Origin: Gardnerella massiliensis
GTDB taxonomy: Bacteria; Actinomycetota; Actinomycetes; Actinomycetales; Bifidobacteriaceae
DNA length: 64,000 nucleotides
Direction: 5' to 3'
Assembly: GCF_003408845.1 (NCBI RefSeq)
Contig: NZ_LRTV01000001.1
Span: forward strand, 223,875-287,874
The notes beneath the pieces were generated by a model. It made no database searches and was not told where the DNA came from. It saw only the letters and a program-made list of their open reading frames with translations. Made by a program: the position numbers and the translations under genes. Each line of letters opens with the position of its first letter. Positions within the stretch are counted from its first letter, which is position 1. Below are positions 26,303 to 36,892 of the stretch, one piece after another.

Positions 26303-27376
26303 CTATTCGTCCTCCTTGCGTAACAGGGAGACACTGCGAGTTGAAGTTTGACTTATGACTTTTGCGGCCGCATAGAATACTTCTTCGCTTGTTTTCCCGC
26401 AAATAAGTGAAGTGTTGGCGTTAAGTAACATGTCGTGCAAAGCATTGTTGTTCATTTCCCTGCGCGCTTCAATTTCCTTCTTAGTGTACTGATTTTGCAA
26501 AAAAGCAGGGATTTTGCGCAAAGTTACGCCATCGTGCAACAGCATTGAGCAAGTTTGATCGCAAGGATTAACCGGGCATAGCGAAACAACAATCAGTTGG
26601 TGCGTTTGCGTAAGTTTTTTCAAAAGCTCAGTATGATGAGCTTTGATAGCGTACTCGTCACTAATAAATACTATGAGGTTGTTACGGCCGGCGGTTTTTT
26701 CAGTAGCAGTAATCAAAGCCTCAATATTCCTGACATTGCAACGAGCCTTGAATAGTGTGCAATCAAGATTGCGCTCGAAGTCTGAAAGATTTCTAGCAGC
26801 TTTTACAGTAAGCAAATTGTCGCCGTCTACACACAGTAGTGAGACGGAGTCGTGTCGCTTCAAACTTAACAAAGCAAAAAAACATGCAGCATTAGAAGCA
26901 ACCTCATACAACGTTTCCTGAGAATTGCAAGCTCCATTCATATTGATGCTCGCGTCCATCACAATCCATGTTTGTGAAGACGAAGTTCTTTCGCGTGAGG
27001 AAACCATAGGCTGACCGCTTCGTGCACTGGCAGACCAGTTCATCATGCGAGCCTCATCTCCAGGCTGCCAAGCATGAATGTCAATAACGTCACCGTTGCC
27101 GAAGCGCTTATGAGAGGGATGGTCACCTTCTAGCAATCCTAAAGCTTTACGAGCAATAGGTAAATCGATACGCTGATCTAGGGACTCAATTTTACGGCGT
27201 ACTGCTGCAGCTGGCTTTGACAACGTCAGTCGCCTAATACGAGAAGATACCGATATTTGATCCGCACTATTAGCAACCATCGATGGTATCTTTCCATGAT
27301 TCTTTAAACTTACTGCAGCATTAAAAGATTGTGTCTTTTGCTTACGAGCAGCTTGTTTTCGACTCATAGATATCAT
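26303..27376 (-). CDS. DUF58 family protein
   Basis: 357 residues. The diagnostic DUF58 block (PGDEARMMNWSASARSG) lies near residue 105. The following region has a VWA-like fold with MDASINMNG in place of DxSxS. No transmembrane helices are apparent, unlike many DUF58 proteins, which carry two at the N-terminus. The start ATGA overlaps the moxR stop by 4 bp. DUF58 proteins accompany MoxR AAA+ ATPases; the molecular role is unproven. Confidence 0.85.
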   Translation of the reverse strand: MISMSRKQAARKQKTQSFNAAVSLKNHGKIPSMVANSADQISVSSRIRRLTLSKPAAAVRRKIESLDQRIDLPIARKALGLLEGDHPSHKRFGNGDVIDIHAWQPGDEARMMNWSASARSGQPMVSSRERTSSSQTWIVMDASINMNGACNSQETLYEVASNAACFFALLSLKRHDSVSLLCVDGDNLLTVKAARNLSDFERNLDCTLFKARCNVRNIEALITATEKTAGRNNLIVFISDEYAIKAHHTELLKKLTQTHQLIVVSLCPVNPCDQTCSMLLHDGVTLRKIPAFLQNQYTKKEIEARREMNNNALHDMLLNANTSLICGKTSEEVFYAAAKVISQTSTRSVSLLRKEDE

Positions 27377-28497
27377 GGCACAGGAACCGTCTTTACCAGT
27401 GCGTCAATAACTTGATCAGTGCTGATAGCATCTGCCAGCGCCTCAAAAGTTAAAAGAATACGGTGTCTGAGGACTTCGTGCGCAAAGAGCTTCACATCTT
27501 CTGGAATAACATAGTCTCGTCCCGAAAGTAGTGCATGAGCTTGAGCAATGCGAATAAGAGCGATTGATGCACGCGGGCTAGCACCCATGCGTACGAGCGA
27601 ACTAATGGTTGGTAGTGGGTGTGTGCCCTTGCCACGAGAAGTCGCAACAAGATCGACAGCATATTTCATTACTGCTTCAGAAACGTGAATATGGCGTGCT
27701 GCGGAACGCATAAACACAACGTCTTGCAAACTAATACGTTGGCTACTTAACGTTGCAGGATCCACAACATCCGACCCACGTTGAGTGAGTAACTGCAACA
27801 TTCGCACTTCCTCATCAGGCTGAGGATAGGTCATAACAGCTTTCACCATAAAACGATCCATTTGAGCTTCAGGAAGATTAAATGTTCCTTCTTCCTCAAT
27901 CGGGTTCTGCGTAGCAATAACCATGTATGGTTGAGGCAAAGCAATTCGTTCGCCACCAATGGTGGTTGCGCCCTCAGCCATAGCTTCCAACATTGCTGAC
28001 TGAGTTTTTGCGTTGGAACGGTTAATTTCGTCGAGCAAAATAACATTGGCGTGTATAGGGCCGATTTGCGTAGTAAAACGTTGCGACGCAAAATCAAACA
28101 CTTGCGTACCAACTAAATCAGCCGGCATTAAGTCAGGAGTGCACTGAACTCTTCGGAAACTTCCCGACATTGCGGTAGCAAGCGTTTGTGCTGCAGTAGT
28201 TTTTGCAAGACCAGGCACAGATTCAATAAGAATATGACCCCCTGCAATAAGCGTAAGAATAAGGGATTCACGCAATGATTCTTGTCCAACTAAAGTCTGC
28301 GCAAAACGCGAGCGCAAAACGTTAGCAATCTGCTGGCAACGGCGTATATCTTCATGTGAAACACTCGTTGGCGTCTGCTTGTGCGCAGTAGGAGGTTGCA
28401 GTACCGATGCGCCTGTAAGTGGGTTAGCAGTCATGTCTAATGAGCTACCTGTCGATTGTTTTTTCGGTTGCGGTGGAAATAATGCCATGTTCCCCAT
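27373..28497 (-). CDS. MoxR-family AAA+ ATPase
   Basis: 374 residues. The Walker A region is in the MoxR form (SVPGLAKTT), Walker B is VILLDEINRS, with sensor IATQNPIEEEGTF and the C-terminal lid typical of the RavA/MoxR group. Heads a tightly overlapped six-gene operon (28497 down to 22917) with DUF58, two VWA proteins and two small membrane proteins. MoxR proteins act as chaperone-like ATPases with VWA partners. A second ATG at 28488 is an alternative start. Confidence 0.9.
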   Translation of the reverse strand: MGNMALFPPQPKKQSTGSSLDMTANPLTGASVLQPPTAHKQTPTSVSHEDIRRCQQIANVLRSRFAQTLVGQESLRESLILTLIAGGHILIESVPGLAKTTAAQTLATAMSGSFRRVQCTPDLMPADLVGTQVFDFASQRFTTQIGPIHANVILLDEINRSNAKTQSAMLEAMAEGATTIGGERIALPQPYMVIATQNPIEEEGTFNLPEAQMDRFMVKAVMTYPQPDEEVRMLQLLTQRGSDVVDPATLSSQRISLQDVVFMRSAARHIHVSEAVMKYAVDLVATSRGKGTHPLPTISSLVRMGASPRASIALIRIAQAHALLSGRDYVIPEDVKLFAHEVLRHRILLTFEALADAISTDQVIDALVKTVPVP

Positions 28498-28597
28498 GGT
28501 AGACGATATGCAGTACCGACACCTGCAAAAATCAGCATTTCACCAAGCAATAGTGTAGTAACGCTATGGTGAGGTGAAAAAGCTTAATGGTGTGAAC

Positions 28598-29332
28598 CTA
28601 CACTTCTTGGGAAGAAAGAGACCAGTCGATTGGTGAAGCTCCCATGTTTATAAGTGCTTGATTTGCTCTTGAGAAGGGACGTGAACCAAAGAATCCTCTC
28701 ATTGCAGAAAGAGGACTTGGGTGTGGGGAAGTTATGAGTACTGCGTTAGTAAGTAACGGAGCTAAGCTTTGTGCGTTTCGCCCCCACAGAATAGCTACTA
28801 ACGGTAATGGTTTACCGTTGACATCGCTTCTATTGTTAAGTGCACGAATAGCTGCGTCCGTTACTATTTCCCAGCCTTTTCCTTGGTGACTGTTTGCTTT
28901 CCCAGCTTCTACAGTTAGGCAACGGTTTAGTAACATAACACCTTGCCGAGTCCACGGCGTTAAGTCTCCGCTTTCCGGAGTAGGTATATTAAGATCTGTA
29001 GTTAATTCTTTATAAATATTGATAAGACTTTTCGGCAATGGACGAACTTTGGGAGCAGTGCAAAAACTTAAGCCCACCGGATGCCCCGGAGTAGGATATG
29101 GATCTTGTCCAACTATTAAAACTTTTATGCTGTTGAGTGGAATACTAAACGCTCGCAAAATATTGCGACTTGCGGGAAGAATATGATGTCCCTGAGCGAT
29201 TTGTTCGCGTAAAAAATCTCCCATCGCTCGTATCTGAGGCTCTACAGGCGTTAAAGCCTTCGCCCAATCCGGGTCCATAAGTTCTTCTAACGGTTTAATA
29301 TGCTTAGCATTCATATTGCTACTGTATGTCAT
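28598..29332 (-). CDS. ung: uracil-DNA glycosylase, family 1
   Basis: 244 residues from ATG 29332; ATG 29314 is an alternative, and the frame is open further to 29455. Catalytic water-activating motif [16 protein letters not shown] and DNA-intercalating motif HPSPLS are intact. Excises uracil from DNA to start base-excision repair. The gene is divergent from the LytR_C gene, sharing a roughly 125-bp promoter region. Confidence 0.95.
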   Translation of the reverse strand: MTYSSNMNAKHIKPLEELMDPDWAKALTPVEPQIRAMGDFLREQIAQGHHILPASRNILRAFSIPLNSIKVLIVGQDPYPTPGHPVGLSFCTAPKVRPLPKSLINIYKELTTDLNIPTPESGDLTPWTRQGVMLLNRCLTVEAGKANSHQGKGWEIVTDAAIRALNNRSDVNGKPLPLVAILWGRNAQSLAPLLTNAVLITSPHPSPLSAMRGFFGSRPFSRANQALINMGASPIDWSLSSQEV

Positions 29333-29457
29333 GGCATATATGTGCCTAAACAAATCATAATGGTTGTGTCTTTTATGAAATTCCAATTGTGCTTTGTGCT
29401 CAGCATTCGGTAGTATGGACACATATTGTTTGATGATTTTGTTGGAGGAATGCAATT

Positions 29458-30159
29458 ATGGCGCGAAATAAGCAGAACGTGTCGTATACGCCTGACGCTT
29501 TTGATGAGCCACCGGAGGGCCCTGTCGGCGTGCACCGCGGAAATCTCGCATGGTATTCCATATTGCTTCCTTACGTTGCGGTGTTGGTTTCTGCTGCTGT
29601 AGCCGGTTTTATTGTGTGGGCAGTGTTATCTGGTGAGATTTCGCATCTTCCATTGCCTTGGAATCATACTCAGCAAATTTCGCAACAAAAAACAGTTAAA
29701 AAGACTGATGCTGAGAAGCCAAAAGATGATGAAGATGACGATGATTCAGCTGACGCCGACACTAACAGCAGTGACAATTCGCAAGCCAATAGTTCAACTA
29801 AGGCAAGTAAAAAAGACGCTGACAGTGCTAATAAAAAAGACACTGGCAACACTAAAGACACTGCTGCAACTCAATCTTCGTCTCAAGCGCCTATCGATAA
29901 GTCTGTTGCAGTTCGAGTAATCAATGCAACTAATATCACAGGCCATGCTGCACAAAGTGCTAACAAGTTGAAGCAAAATGGATATACGAACGTCACTGCA
30001 GCTAACCCAACAGGTAAGGTTCCTACGAATTCTGTAGTTTGGTATAAAGACGAGTCTCAGCGAGCTGCTGCACAAGATATTGCAAAAGCTTTGGGCATTA
30101 GTGCTGTTGAAAGTTCTCAAGACATCGTTATGCCAGTTGTGGTTGTGCTGTGCAAGTGA
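29458..30159 (+). CDS. membrane-anchored LytR C-terminal-domain protein
   Basis: 233 residues. Short cytoplasmic N-terminus, one membrane helix (about 33-58), a low-complexity Asp/Ser/Lys linker (about 75-140) and a C-terminal LytR_C domain (VRVINATNITGHA, then a VVLC end). LytR_C domains occur alone or fused to LCP enzymes that attach polymers to peptidoglycan; this one has no LCP catalytic part. GGAGGA ribosome-binding site upstream. Followed by a strong terminator, so it is a single-gene unit. Confidence 0.8.
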   Translation: MARNKQNVSYTPDAFDEPPEGPVGVHRGNLAWYSILLPYVAVLVSAAVAGFIVWAVLSGEISHLPLPWNHTQQISQQKTVKKTDAEKPKDDEDDDDSADADTNSSDNSQANSSTKASKKDADSANKKDTGNTKDTAATQSSSQAPIDKSVAVRVINATNITGHAAQSANKLKQNGYTNVTAANPTGKVPTNSVVWYKDESQRAAAQDIAKALGISAVESSQDIVMPVVVVLCK

Positions 30160-30200
30160 TTGTTTTCCAAACTTACTTTTATAAATAACTTATTATTGTT

Positions 30201-30230
30201 GCCGGTTGGTGTTTTCCAACCGGCTTTTTT
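30201..30230 (+). terminator. intrinsic terminator
   Basis: Perfect 9-bp GC-rich stem (GCCGGTTGG / CCAACCGGC), 6-nt loop, TTTTTT. Insulates groEL from the LytR_C gene. Confidence 0.92.
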
Positions 30231-30249
30231 ATTAATAAACGCCAAAAAG

Positions 30250-30276
30250 TTGGCACTCGGGGGCAGAGAGTGCTAA
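30250..30276 (+). promoter_or_regulatory. CIRCE operator 1 (HrcA site), overlapping a promoter
   Basis: TTGGCACTC-N9-GAGTGCTAA, one mismatch from the CIRCE consensus. TTGGCA also makes a -35 box with TAATCT 18 bp downstream as -10, so bound HrcA would block initiation. Confidence 0.92.
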
Positions 30277-30284
30277 TCTTCAAA

Positions 30285-30311
30285 TTAGCACTCAAGTCTC
30301 GTGAGTGATAA
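30285..30311 (+). promoter_or_regulatory. CIRCE operator 2 (HrcA site)
   Basis: TTAGCACTC-N9-GAGTGATAA, one mismatch from consensus, 8 bp after the first operator. Two tandem operators indicate tight heat-shock control of groEL. Confidence 0.92.
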
Positions 30312-30352
30312 CGAGCAGCTGACGGCTCGTAGCTCAAGACTGCAGTGAATAG

Positions 30353-32005
<1,653 letters not shown>

Positions 32006-32069
32006 ATCGAAAGTTGATTTGCGGTTAGCTTTATAAATACTATTTGTTATTTGTAAAGTAGTGAATAGA

Positions 32070-32109
32070 AAAATGGCGGCACGCTTTTAGGGGCGGTCGC
32101 CATTTTTAT
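32070..32109 (+). terminator. terminator of groEL
   Basis: Stem AAAATGGCG / CGCCATTTT with T-rich trailer, 65 bp after the groEL stop; may also serve the convergent WXG100 gene. Confidence 0.75.
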
Positions 32110-32155
32110 TTCGTTTTATTTCGTTTCACACATGCATATTGTGATTTCGCATGCG

Positions 32156-32449
32156 TCAGCCCATGCCGAATAGCGATGTCGCTTGCGTTTCTGCGTCAAG
32201 ATACACTCCAGACGCTTGCTGCATAGCTTGCTGAATCGCTTCAAGAGACTGTTCCATCTGCTGCTGTGCTGCACGCCATTGCTGTGCTGTTGATGCAAAC
32301 TGTGTAGCTGCGCTACCTGTCCACACACTTTGCAACTGCTGTAAATTGGCATACATTCCGTTAACGGCTTGTCTAATTGAGTTAACCGAAGTGCCAACTG
32401 CTGCAGCAGCTTGCTGAATTTGTTCTGAATCAACCCGAAATTGTGCCAT
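32156..32449 (-). CDS. WXG100 family protein (EsxA-like)
   Basis: 97 residues, the standard length. Two amphipathic helices joined by W43-T-G45 (SVWTGSAATQF), Gln/Ala-rich. Members form helical-hairpin dimers and are exported by type VII secretion systems in Actinobacteria and Firmicutes. No EccC/EssC-type ATPase is in the window. A second, shorter WXG-motif protein is at 22609-22797. Monocistronic by position. Confidence 0.9.
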   Translation of the reverse strand: MAQFRVDSEQIQQAAAAVGTSVNSIRQAVNGMYANLQQLQSVWTGSAATQFASTAQQWRAAQQQMEQSLEAIQQAMQQASGVYLDAETQATSLFGMG

Positions 32450-32676
32450 ATTTCCCCCCTAATATTTAGCTTGTGTAAGCGTTTGTGTATTTGCTGCAGC
32501 ACTACACTGGCAAGACTCAAAAGGTATAGTGTGTTGTGTCTGCTTGTGTAATGTCACGGTATGATGAATATATGCCATCAACAAAGTATGCGAAAGATTT
32601 TTCCGCGCATGTGGTTAAAAGCTTGTCACTTATCCACATTTTTAACTGCTGCCCACACAATACTCACACAGCACCC

Positions 32677-33441
32677 ATGCGCACAAGAATCATACTTATT
32701 GCCGTCGTATCATGCTTACTTAACGTTATTGCATTACTTCCTTTAGATTGCATAGTTTCCGCAGTATCGTTGTCCGCACACGTAACAACAGCAGAACCAA
32801 CAGCTACTTCGCAATTGCCAATAAATTCATTCCTGTCAGGAACGGCTTACGCTGCCGACAATTCGCAAAATTCCGGTATTGTTGCAACTGATTCAATTAC
32901 CGATACAGAAAATCTACTAGGTGATTCGGTAACTAAAGTTTCCGACATGATTGCTGAAACAAAAAAGCGTACAGGAGTTACGGTAAAGCTGCTCTACTTA
33001 TCGACTTTTGGCAATACGAATAATCCTTCACAATGGGCGAGTGATCTTCTTACAAGCACATTACCTGCCCGAAATACAGTGTTGCTGGCTGTAGCTACTC
33101 ACGACGGGCGACTAGTAGTTGCAGTATCTCCTAATTCTGACGAATGGTTGAAAAGTAAAAGAACAGCTGATATGCTATCCGACGCAGCATACCGACCATT
33201 AGTGAGTACATCCGGATCTCACTGGGATCAATCCGCAATAATGATGATGCAACAGATTATTCGTTCAAAACGTACCGCTACCACTACGTCAGCAAGCCTG
33301 TTGTCTACTCTTGTTATGTTGGTAATACTGCTGGTTCTGTGCGTTATGGTGACGATTCTGTTACTTCGTAAGCGTTATATTCAACGCCAAATTTTAACTG
33401 GCAAAAGAAAAGCTCGCAGGCGACACGCAAGACATCGCTAA
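32677..33441 (+). CDS. TPM-domain (TLP18.3/Psb32-like) secreted or membrane protein
   Basis: 254 residues from ATG 32677, chosen because a good signal-anchor follows directly (MRTRIILIAVVSCLLNVIALL). The frame is open to 32536 but the extra residues look non-coding. The extracytoplasmic domain has the TPM pattern (SDMIAETKKRTGVTVKLLYL, then NTVLLAVATHDGRLVVAV). It is followed by a C-terminal membrane helix (LVMLVILLVLCVMVTILLL) and a very basic cytoplasmic end. Function of stand-alone TPM proteins is unsettled. Confidence 0.7.
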   Translation: MRTRIILIAVVSCLLNVIALLPLDCIVSAVSLSAHVTTAEPTATSQLPINSFLSGTAYAADNSQNSGIVATDSITDTENLLGDSVTKVSDMIAETKKRTGVTVKLLYLSTFGNTNNPSQWASDLLTSTLPARNTVLLAVATHDGRLVVAVSPNSDEWLKSKRTADMLSDAAYRPLVSTSGSHWDQSAIMMMQQIIRSKRTATTTSASLLSTLVMLVILLVLCVMVTILLLRKRYIQRQILTGKRKARRRHARHR

Positions 33442-33543
33442 AGTCGTTTTATGCGGGGAATTTACCTGTTTTTAGAAAATACCTCGTTTTATTTTCAGTA
33501 TTTATTCAGGAAACATTCAGCTTCATAAGTGATGCTAATCAGT

Positions 33544-34284
33544 ATGAGTAAGAACGTTGAAGCATCTATTGTTGTGGTCGATGACGAACCATCAATTCGC
33601 GAACTTTTAGTGGCATCTTTACATTTCGCAGGTTTTGAGGTGGAAACAGCGGCATCGGGGTCTGAAGCCGTTGAAGTTATAGAACGAGTAAAACCTGACC
33701 TTATCGTCATGGATGTTATGCTCCCAGACATTGATGGTTTCACTGTCACAAGGCGTATTCGTCAAAACGGCATCACAGTTCCTGTGTTATTCCTCACAGC
33801 TAGGGATGATACACAAGATAAGATTATGGGTCTGACCGTTGGTGGAGACGATTACGTCACTAAACCGTTTAGCTTGGAAGAACTAGTAGCAAGAATCCGT
33901 GCTATTCTTCGCCGAACCCAAGAACAGGATGAGCAAACTCCTGTTATTCGTGTAGCAGACCTTGAGATTAACGAGGATTCCCACGACGTAACGAGAAGTG
34001 GCGTACCTATCGAACTCAGTCCAACAGAATACAAGCTCTTGCACTACTTAATGGACAACGAAGGTCGCGTATTATCAAAAAGCCAAATTTTGAACCACGT
34101 TTGGCAATATGATTGGGGCGGTGACGCGGCTATCGTAGAATCCTATATTTCGTACCTTCGTAAAAAAGTTGATGGTATTGAAATCACTGACGAACATGGC
34201 AATCTTCAAAAAGTGGTCCCACTTATTGAAACCAAGCGCGGCATTGGTTATATGATTCGCGAACCGAAGGCAGGTCAAGCCTGA
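33544..34284 (+). CDS. OmpR/PhoB-family response regulator
   Basis: 246 residues from ATG 33544. Receiver domain with acidic pair D13/D14, phospho-acceptor D57 (LIVMDVMLPD), Thr and Lys switch residues (LFLTARDD, TKPFS). C-terminal winged helix with ELSPTEYKLLHYLM and KRGIGYMI. Followed after 2 bp by its cognate sensor kinase. Signal unknown; resembles the actinobacterial PrrA/TrcR-type regulators. Confidence 0.92.
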   Translation: MSKNVEASIVVVDDEPSIRELLVASLHFAGFEVETAASGSEAVEVIERVKPDLIVMDVMLPDIDGFTVTRRIRQNGITVPVLFLTARDDTQDKIMGLTVGGDDYVTKPFSLEELVARIRAILRRTQEQDEQTPVIRVADLEINEDSHDVTRSGVPIELSPTEYKLLHYLMDNEGRVLSKSQILNHVWQYDWGGDAAIVESYISYLRKKVDGIEITDEHGNLQKVVPLIETKRGIGYMIREPKAGQA

Positions 34285-34286
34285 TT

Positions 34287-36251
34287 ATGCGAAGCAATAA
34301 TCAAAAAGACGACAAGCAAAGCAAACCTAAAGGTAGTGGAGCTGAAAGTAGCGCAGACAAAAACAAAAACAAGGATCCGCAAAAAGCTGTTGGCAAAAGC
34401 ATAATGGTATTACCGGGTTCAGTTGCCACTGCGAACGATAAACCCCGCAAAACATGCTGGCTAAAAAGACGCATAAGCACAATCCCGCTGAGCACTCGTT
34501 TGGTAGCATGCACGTTGGTAGTGTTAACTGTGGCAGCGTTTTGTATTTCTTTGTCAATTCGTCAGTTGGTTGGTAATTACTTGCTGGAAAAAACTGACGC
34601 CCAGCTCACTGACCAAGCGCAGCTTATTTACGACAATATTGGCATGCTGCGTACGAAAGATAGTAACCAATCGACAGCGGGGCCTAACGATTATTTCCTA
34701 CAAATTAGGGATACAAATAACAAAATTATAGCTACGCCGTTAATTCCTAAACTCAGGGGAGACTTGGTAGCCATGCCGAAACTCCCAGCTAATGGTTCCG
34801 CTAACAAAGGCGTTGTTACCCGCAAGCCTTATACGGCTCCATCTCGCATAAAAGGTAATACCAGTGGTATTGACGAATCTACTATAAAAGCTGCTCGCGC
34901 ACCATGGCGAGTACTCGTATTAACGTGGGGGTCACCAAACGAGTACAATTCAGATACGCATATTCAAGGTTTTGTCTATATTGCGTTATCGCTTAGCGAT
35001 CAGCTCGATACAGTTAATACGCTTACACGCTACTGCATTATGGTAAGTATTGCCGTCATTTTGCTAGGAGCAGTATTCGCAGCACTCATAATCCAGTCTA
35101 CTCTTGGACCGTTGAAACGAATTGAAAAAACAGCTTCGAAGATTGCTTCAGGCGATTTAAGCAGGCGAGTTCCTGCAGCGCCAGAAAACACTGAGGTTGG
35201 ATCTTTAGCGGCTTCTCTTAACTCCATGCTCGCCAGAATTGAGCGTGGCTTTAATGAGCAAGAAGCAATGACTGAAAAAATGAAACGATTTGTTTCTGAC
35301 GCAAGCCATGAATTACGAACGCCACTTGCAGCAATTCACGGCTACGCGGAGCTGTACACAATGTGGCGAAGCATGCCTGGTGAACAGGAGAGAGCTGACG
35401 ATTCTATCGCTCATATTAAAGCCTCTAGTGAACGTATGACCGAACTTGTTGAAGATTTACTTTCTTTGGCACGCTTCGACGAAGGACGTGGCATTAATAT
35501 TTCTCAGCAGGTGAGTTTGTCTCCAATTCTTTCTGATGCAGCTAATGATTTACACGCATTAGATCCAGTTAGAGCAGTTCAACAAGGTACGCTGACACTT
35601 TCTGATGAGTGGAAGCTTATGAATTGTACCAACTGCAATTTTGAGCGCAAACTATTATTCCACAGCGGCAAACTTCCTAACGTCACTCTTTTGGGAGATG
35701 GCGCAAGACTACGTCAAGTAATGACGAATATTGTTGGAAATATTCATCGTTACACGCCAAGTGATTCTCCTGTAGAAATTGCCATGGGTGTGATGAAAGC
35801 TTCTATTTCGCCTGATGACTTGTCACGTATGCCTTCTGTAAGCCAATCCTTAAAAGAATTTCTGGAAGCTGCCGAAGTAAGTCAGTCGACTAATACCGGT
35901 AATAATTACGCCGTAATTCGCGTAGTTGATCATGGACCAGGCGTTCCGGAAGAATCACTTTCGCGCATTTTTGAACGTTTTTATATTGCTGATCCTTCTC
36001 GAGCGAGAGAAAAGGGCGGTACCGGCTTAGGCATGGCTATCGCTCAATCAGTAGTTAAAGCGCACCACGGGTTTATTTGCGCAACAATTTCTAATCCTTT
36101 GACTATTTGTGCCACAAACGCAGAAAACGCTACGAATTCCGACGATGATACCATGGATGGTTCTGAAAACCTCGACATTACGCAGCATGGTCTAACTCTT
36201 ACGGTTGTGTTGCCTGTAACTGAAGTTGAGGATACAACGAAACAGTCGTAA
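34287..36251 (+). CDS. two-component sensor histidine kinase
   Basis: 654 residues. A long Lys/Asn/Ser-rich cytoplasmic N-terminus (about 60) precedes the first membrane helix (about 70-93), an extracytoplasmic sensor region, the second helix (about 249-272) and HAMP. HisKA carries phospho-His 341 (SDASHELRTPLAAI). The HATPase domain has an N box, DHGPGVPEES and GGTGLGMAI. Couples with the response regulator directly upstream (2-bp gap). An unusual insert of roughly 30 residues (CTNCNFERKL) sits between HisKA and the ATPase. Confidence 0.92.
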   Translation: MRSNNQKDDKQSKPKGSGAESSADKNKNKDPQKAVGKSIMVLPGSVATANDKPRKTCWLKRRISTIPLSTRLVACTLVVLTVAAFCISLSIRQLVGNYLLEKTDAQLTDQAQLIYDNIGMLRTKDSNQSTAGPNDYFLQIRDTNNKIIATPLIPKLRGDLVAMPKLPANGSANKGVVTRKPYTAPSRIKGNTSGIDESTIKAARAPWRVLVLTWGSPNEYNSDTHIQGFVYIALSLSDQLDTVNTLTRYCIMVSIAVILLGAVFAALIIQSTLGPLKRIEKTASKIASGDLSRRVPAAPENTEVGSLAASLNSMLARIERGFNEQEAMTEKMKRFVSDASHELRTPLAAIHGYAELYTMWRSMPGEQERADDSIAHIKASSERMTELVEDLLSLARFDEGRGINISQQVSLSPILSDAANDLHALDPVRAVQQGTLTLSDEWKLMNCTNCNFERKLLFHSGKLPNVTLLGDGARLRQVMTNIVGNIHRYTPSDSPVEIAMGVMKASISPDDLSRMPSVSQSLKEFLEAAEVSQSTNTGNNYAVIRVVDHGPGVPEESLSRIFERFYIADPSRAREKGGTGLGMAIAQSVVKAHHGFICATISNPLTICATNAENATNSDDDTMDGSENLDITQHGLTLTVVLPVTEVEDTTKQS

Positions 36252-36483
36252 CGGCATGACGAAATGCTGTTAATTCGTGCGTGTAACGCGCCTGTTTCTT
36301 CGTTACTCATAGCGAAAGGTTCGTTTGCCCGCGTGTATGCGCTACAATGATATAAGCGATACAAGTAATAACCAATATTTGGTACACTGTCCATAGCCGT
36401 TTCACGCATCAAACGCAGGTTTTTCTGCTTCGCGTAGAACGCTGTGAGATATGAGTGTGGATATTATGTGAGTGAGGTGTGTT

Positions 36484-36873
36484 ATGCCCAATGGGCGTGT
36501 GCGTTGGTACGATACGCAGAAGGGGTACGGCTTTATTGCTAGCGACGACGGGAAGGATGTTTTCCTGCCTGCCGCAGCGCTGCCTGCTACCATAAAAACA
36601 TTGCACAAAGGTACCCGCGTTGAATTTTCGGTAATTGAAGGACGCAAAGGCCCACAAGCCATGGGTCTTAATGTGATTGCCGCTACGCCCTCATTGGTAA
36701 AAGCAACTCGTCCTAAAGCAGAAGATATGGCAGCCATCGTTGAGGATCTTATCAAACTCCTCGATTCAGCTGGCAATGGATTGCGTCGTCGTCATTATCC
36801 TTCGGCCGCCGAAAGCAAAAAACTTGCTACATTGTTGCGTGCTGTAGCCGATAATTTTGACGTTCAGGAATAG
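36484..36873 (+). CDS. cold-shock-domain protein with C-terminal extension
   Basis: 129 residues from ATG 36484 (GAGG just upstream; an in-frame GTG at 36472 is the alternative). The first 65 or so residues form a cold-shock domain with RNP motifs KGYGFIA and DVFLPA. A roughly 60-residue helical extension follows, as in the longer actinobacterial CspA-like proteins. Binds single-stranded nucleic acid. The next gene starts 19 bp downstream, suggesting an operon. Confidence 0.88.
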   Translation: MPNGRVRWYDTQKGYGFIASDDGKDVFLPAAALPATIKTLHKGTRVEFSVIEGRKGPQAMGLNVIAATPSLVKATRPKAEDMAAIVEDLIKLLDSAGNGLRRRHYPSAAESKKLATLLRAVADNFDVQE

Positions 36874-36892
36874 TGTTCAGGAAATAGTATTG

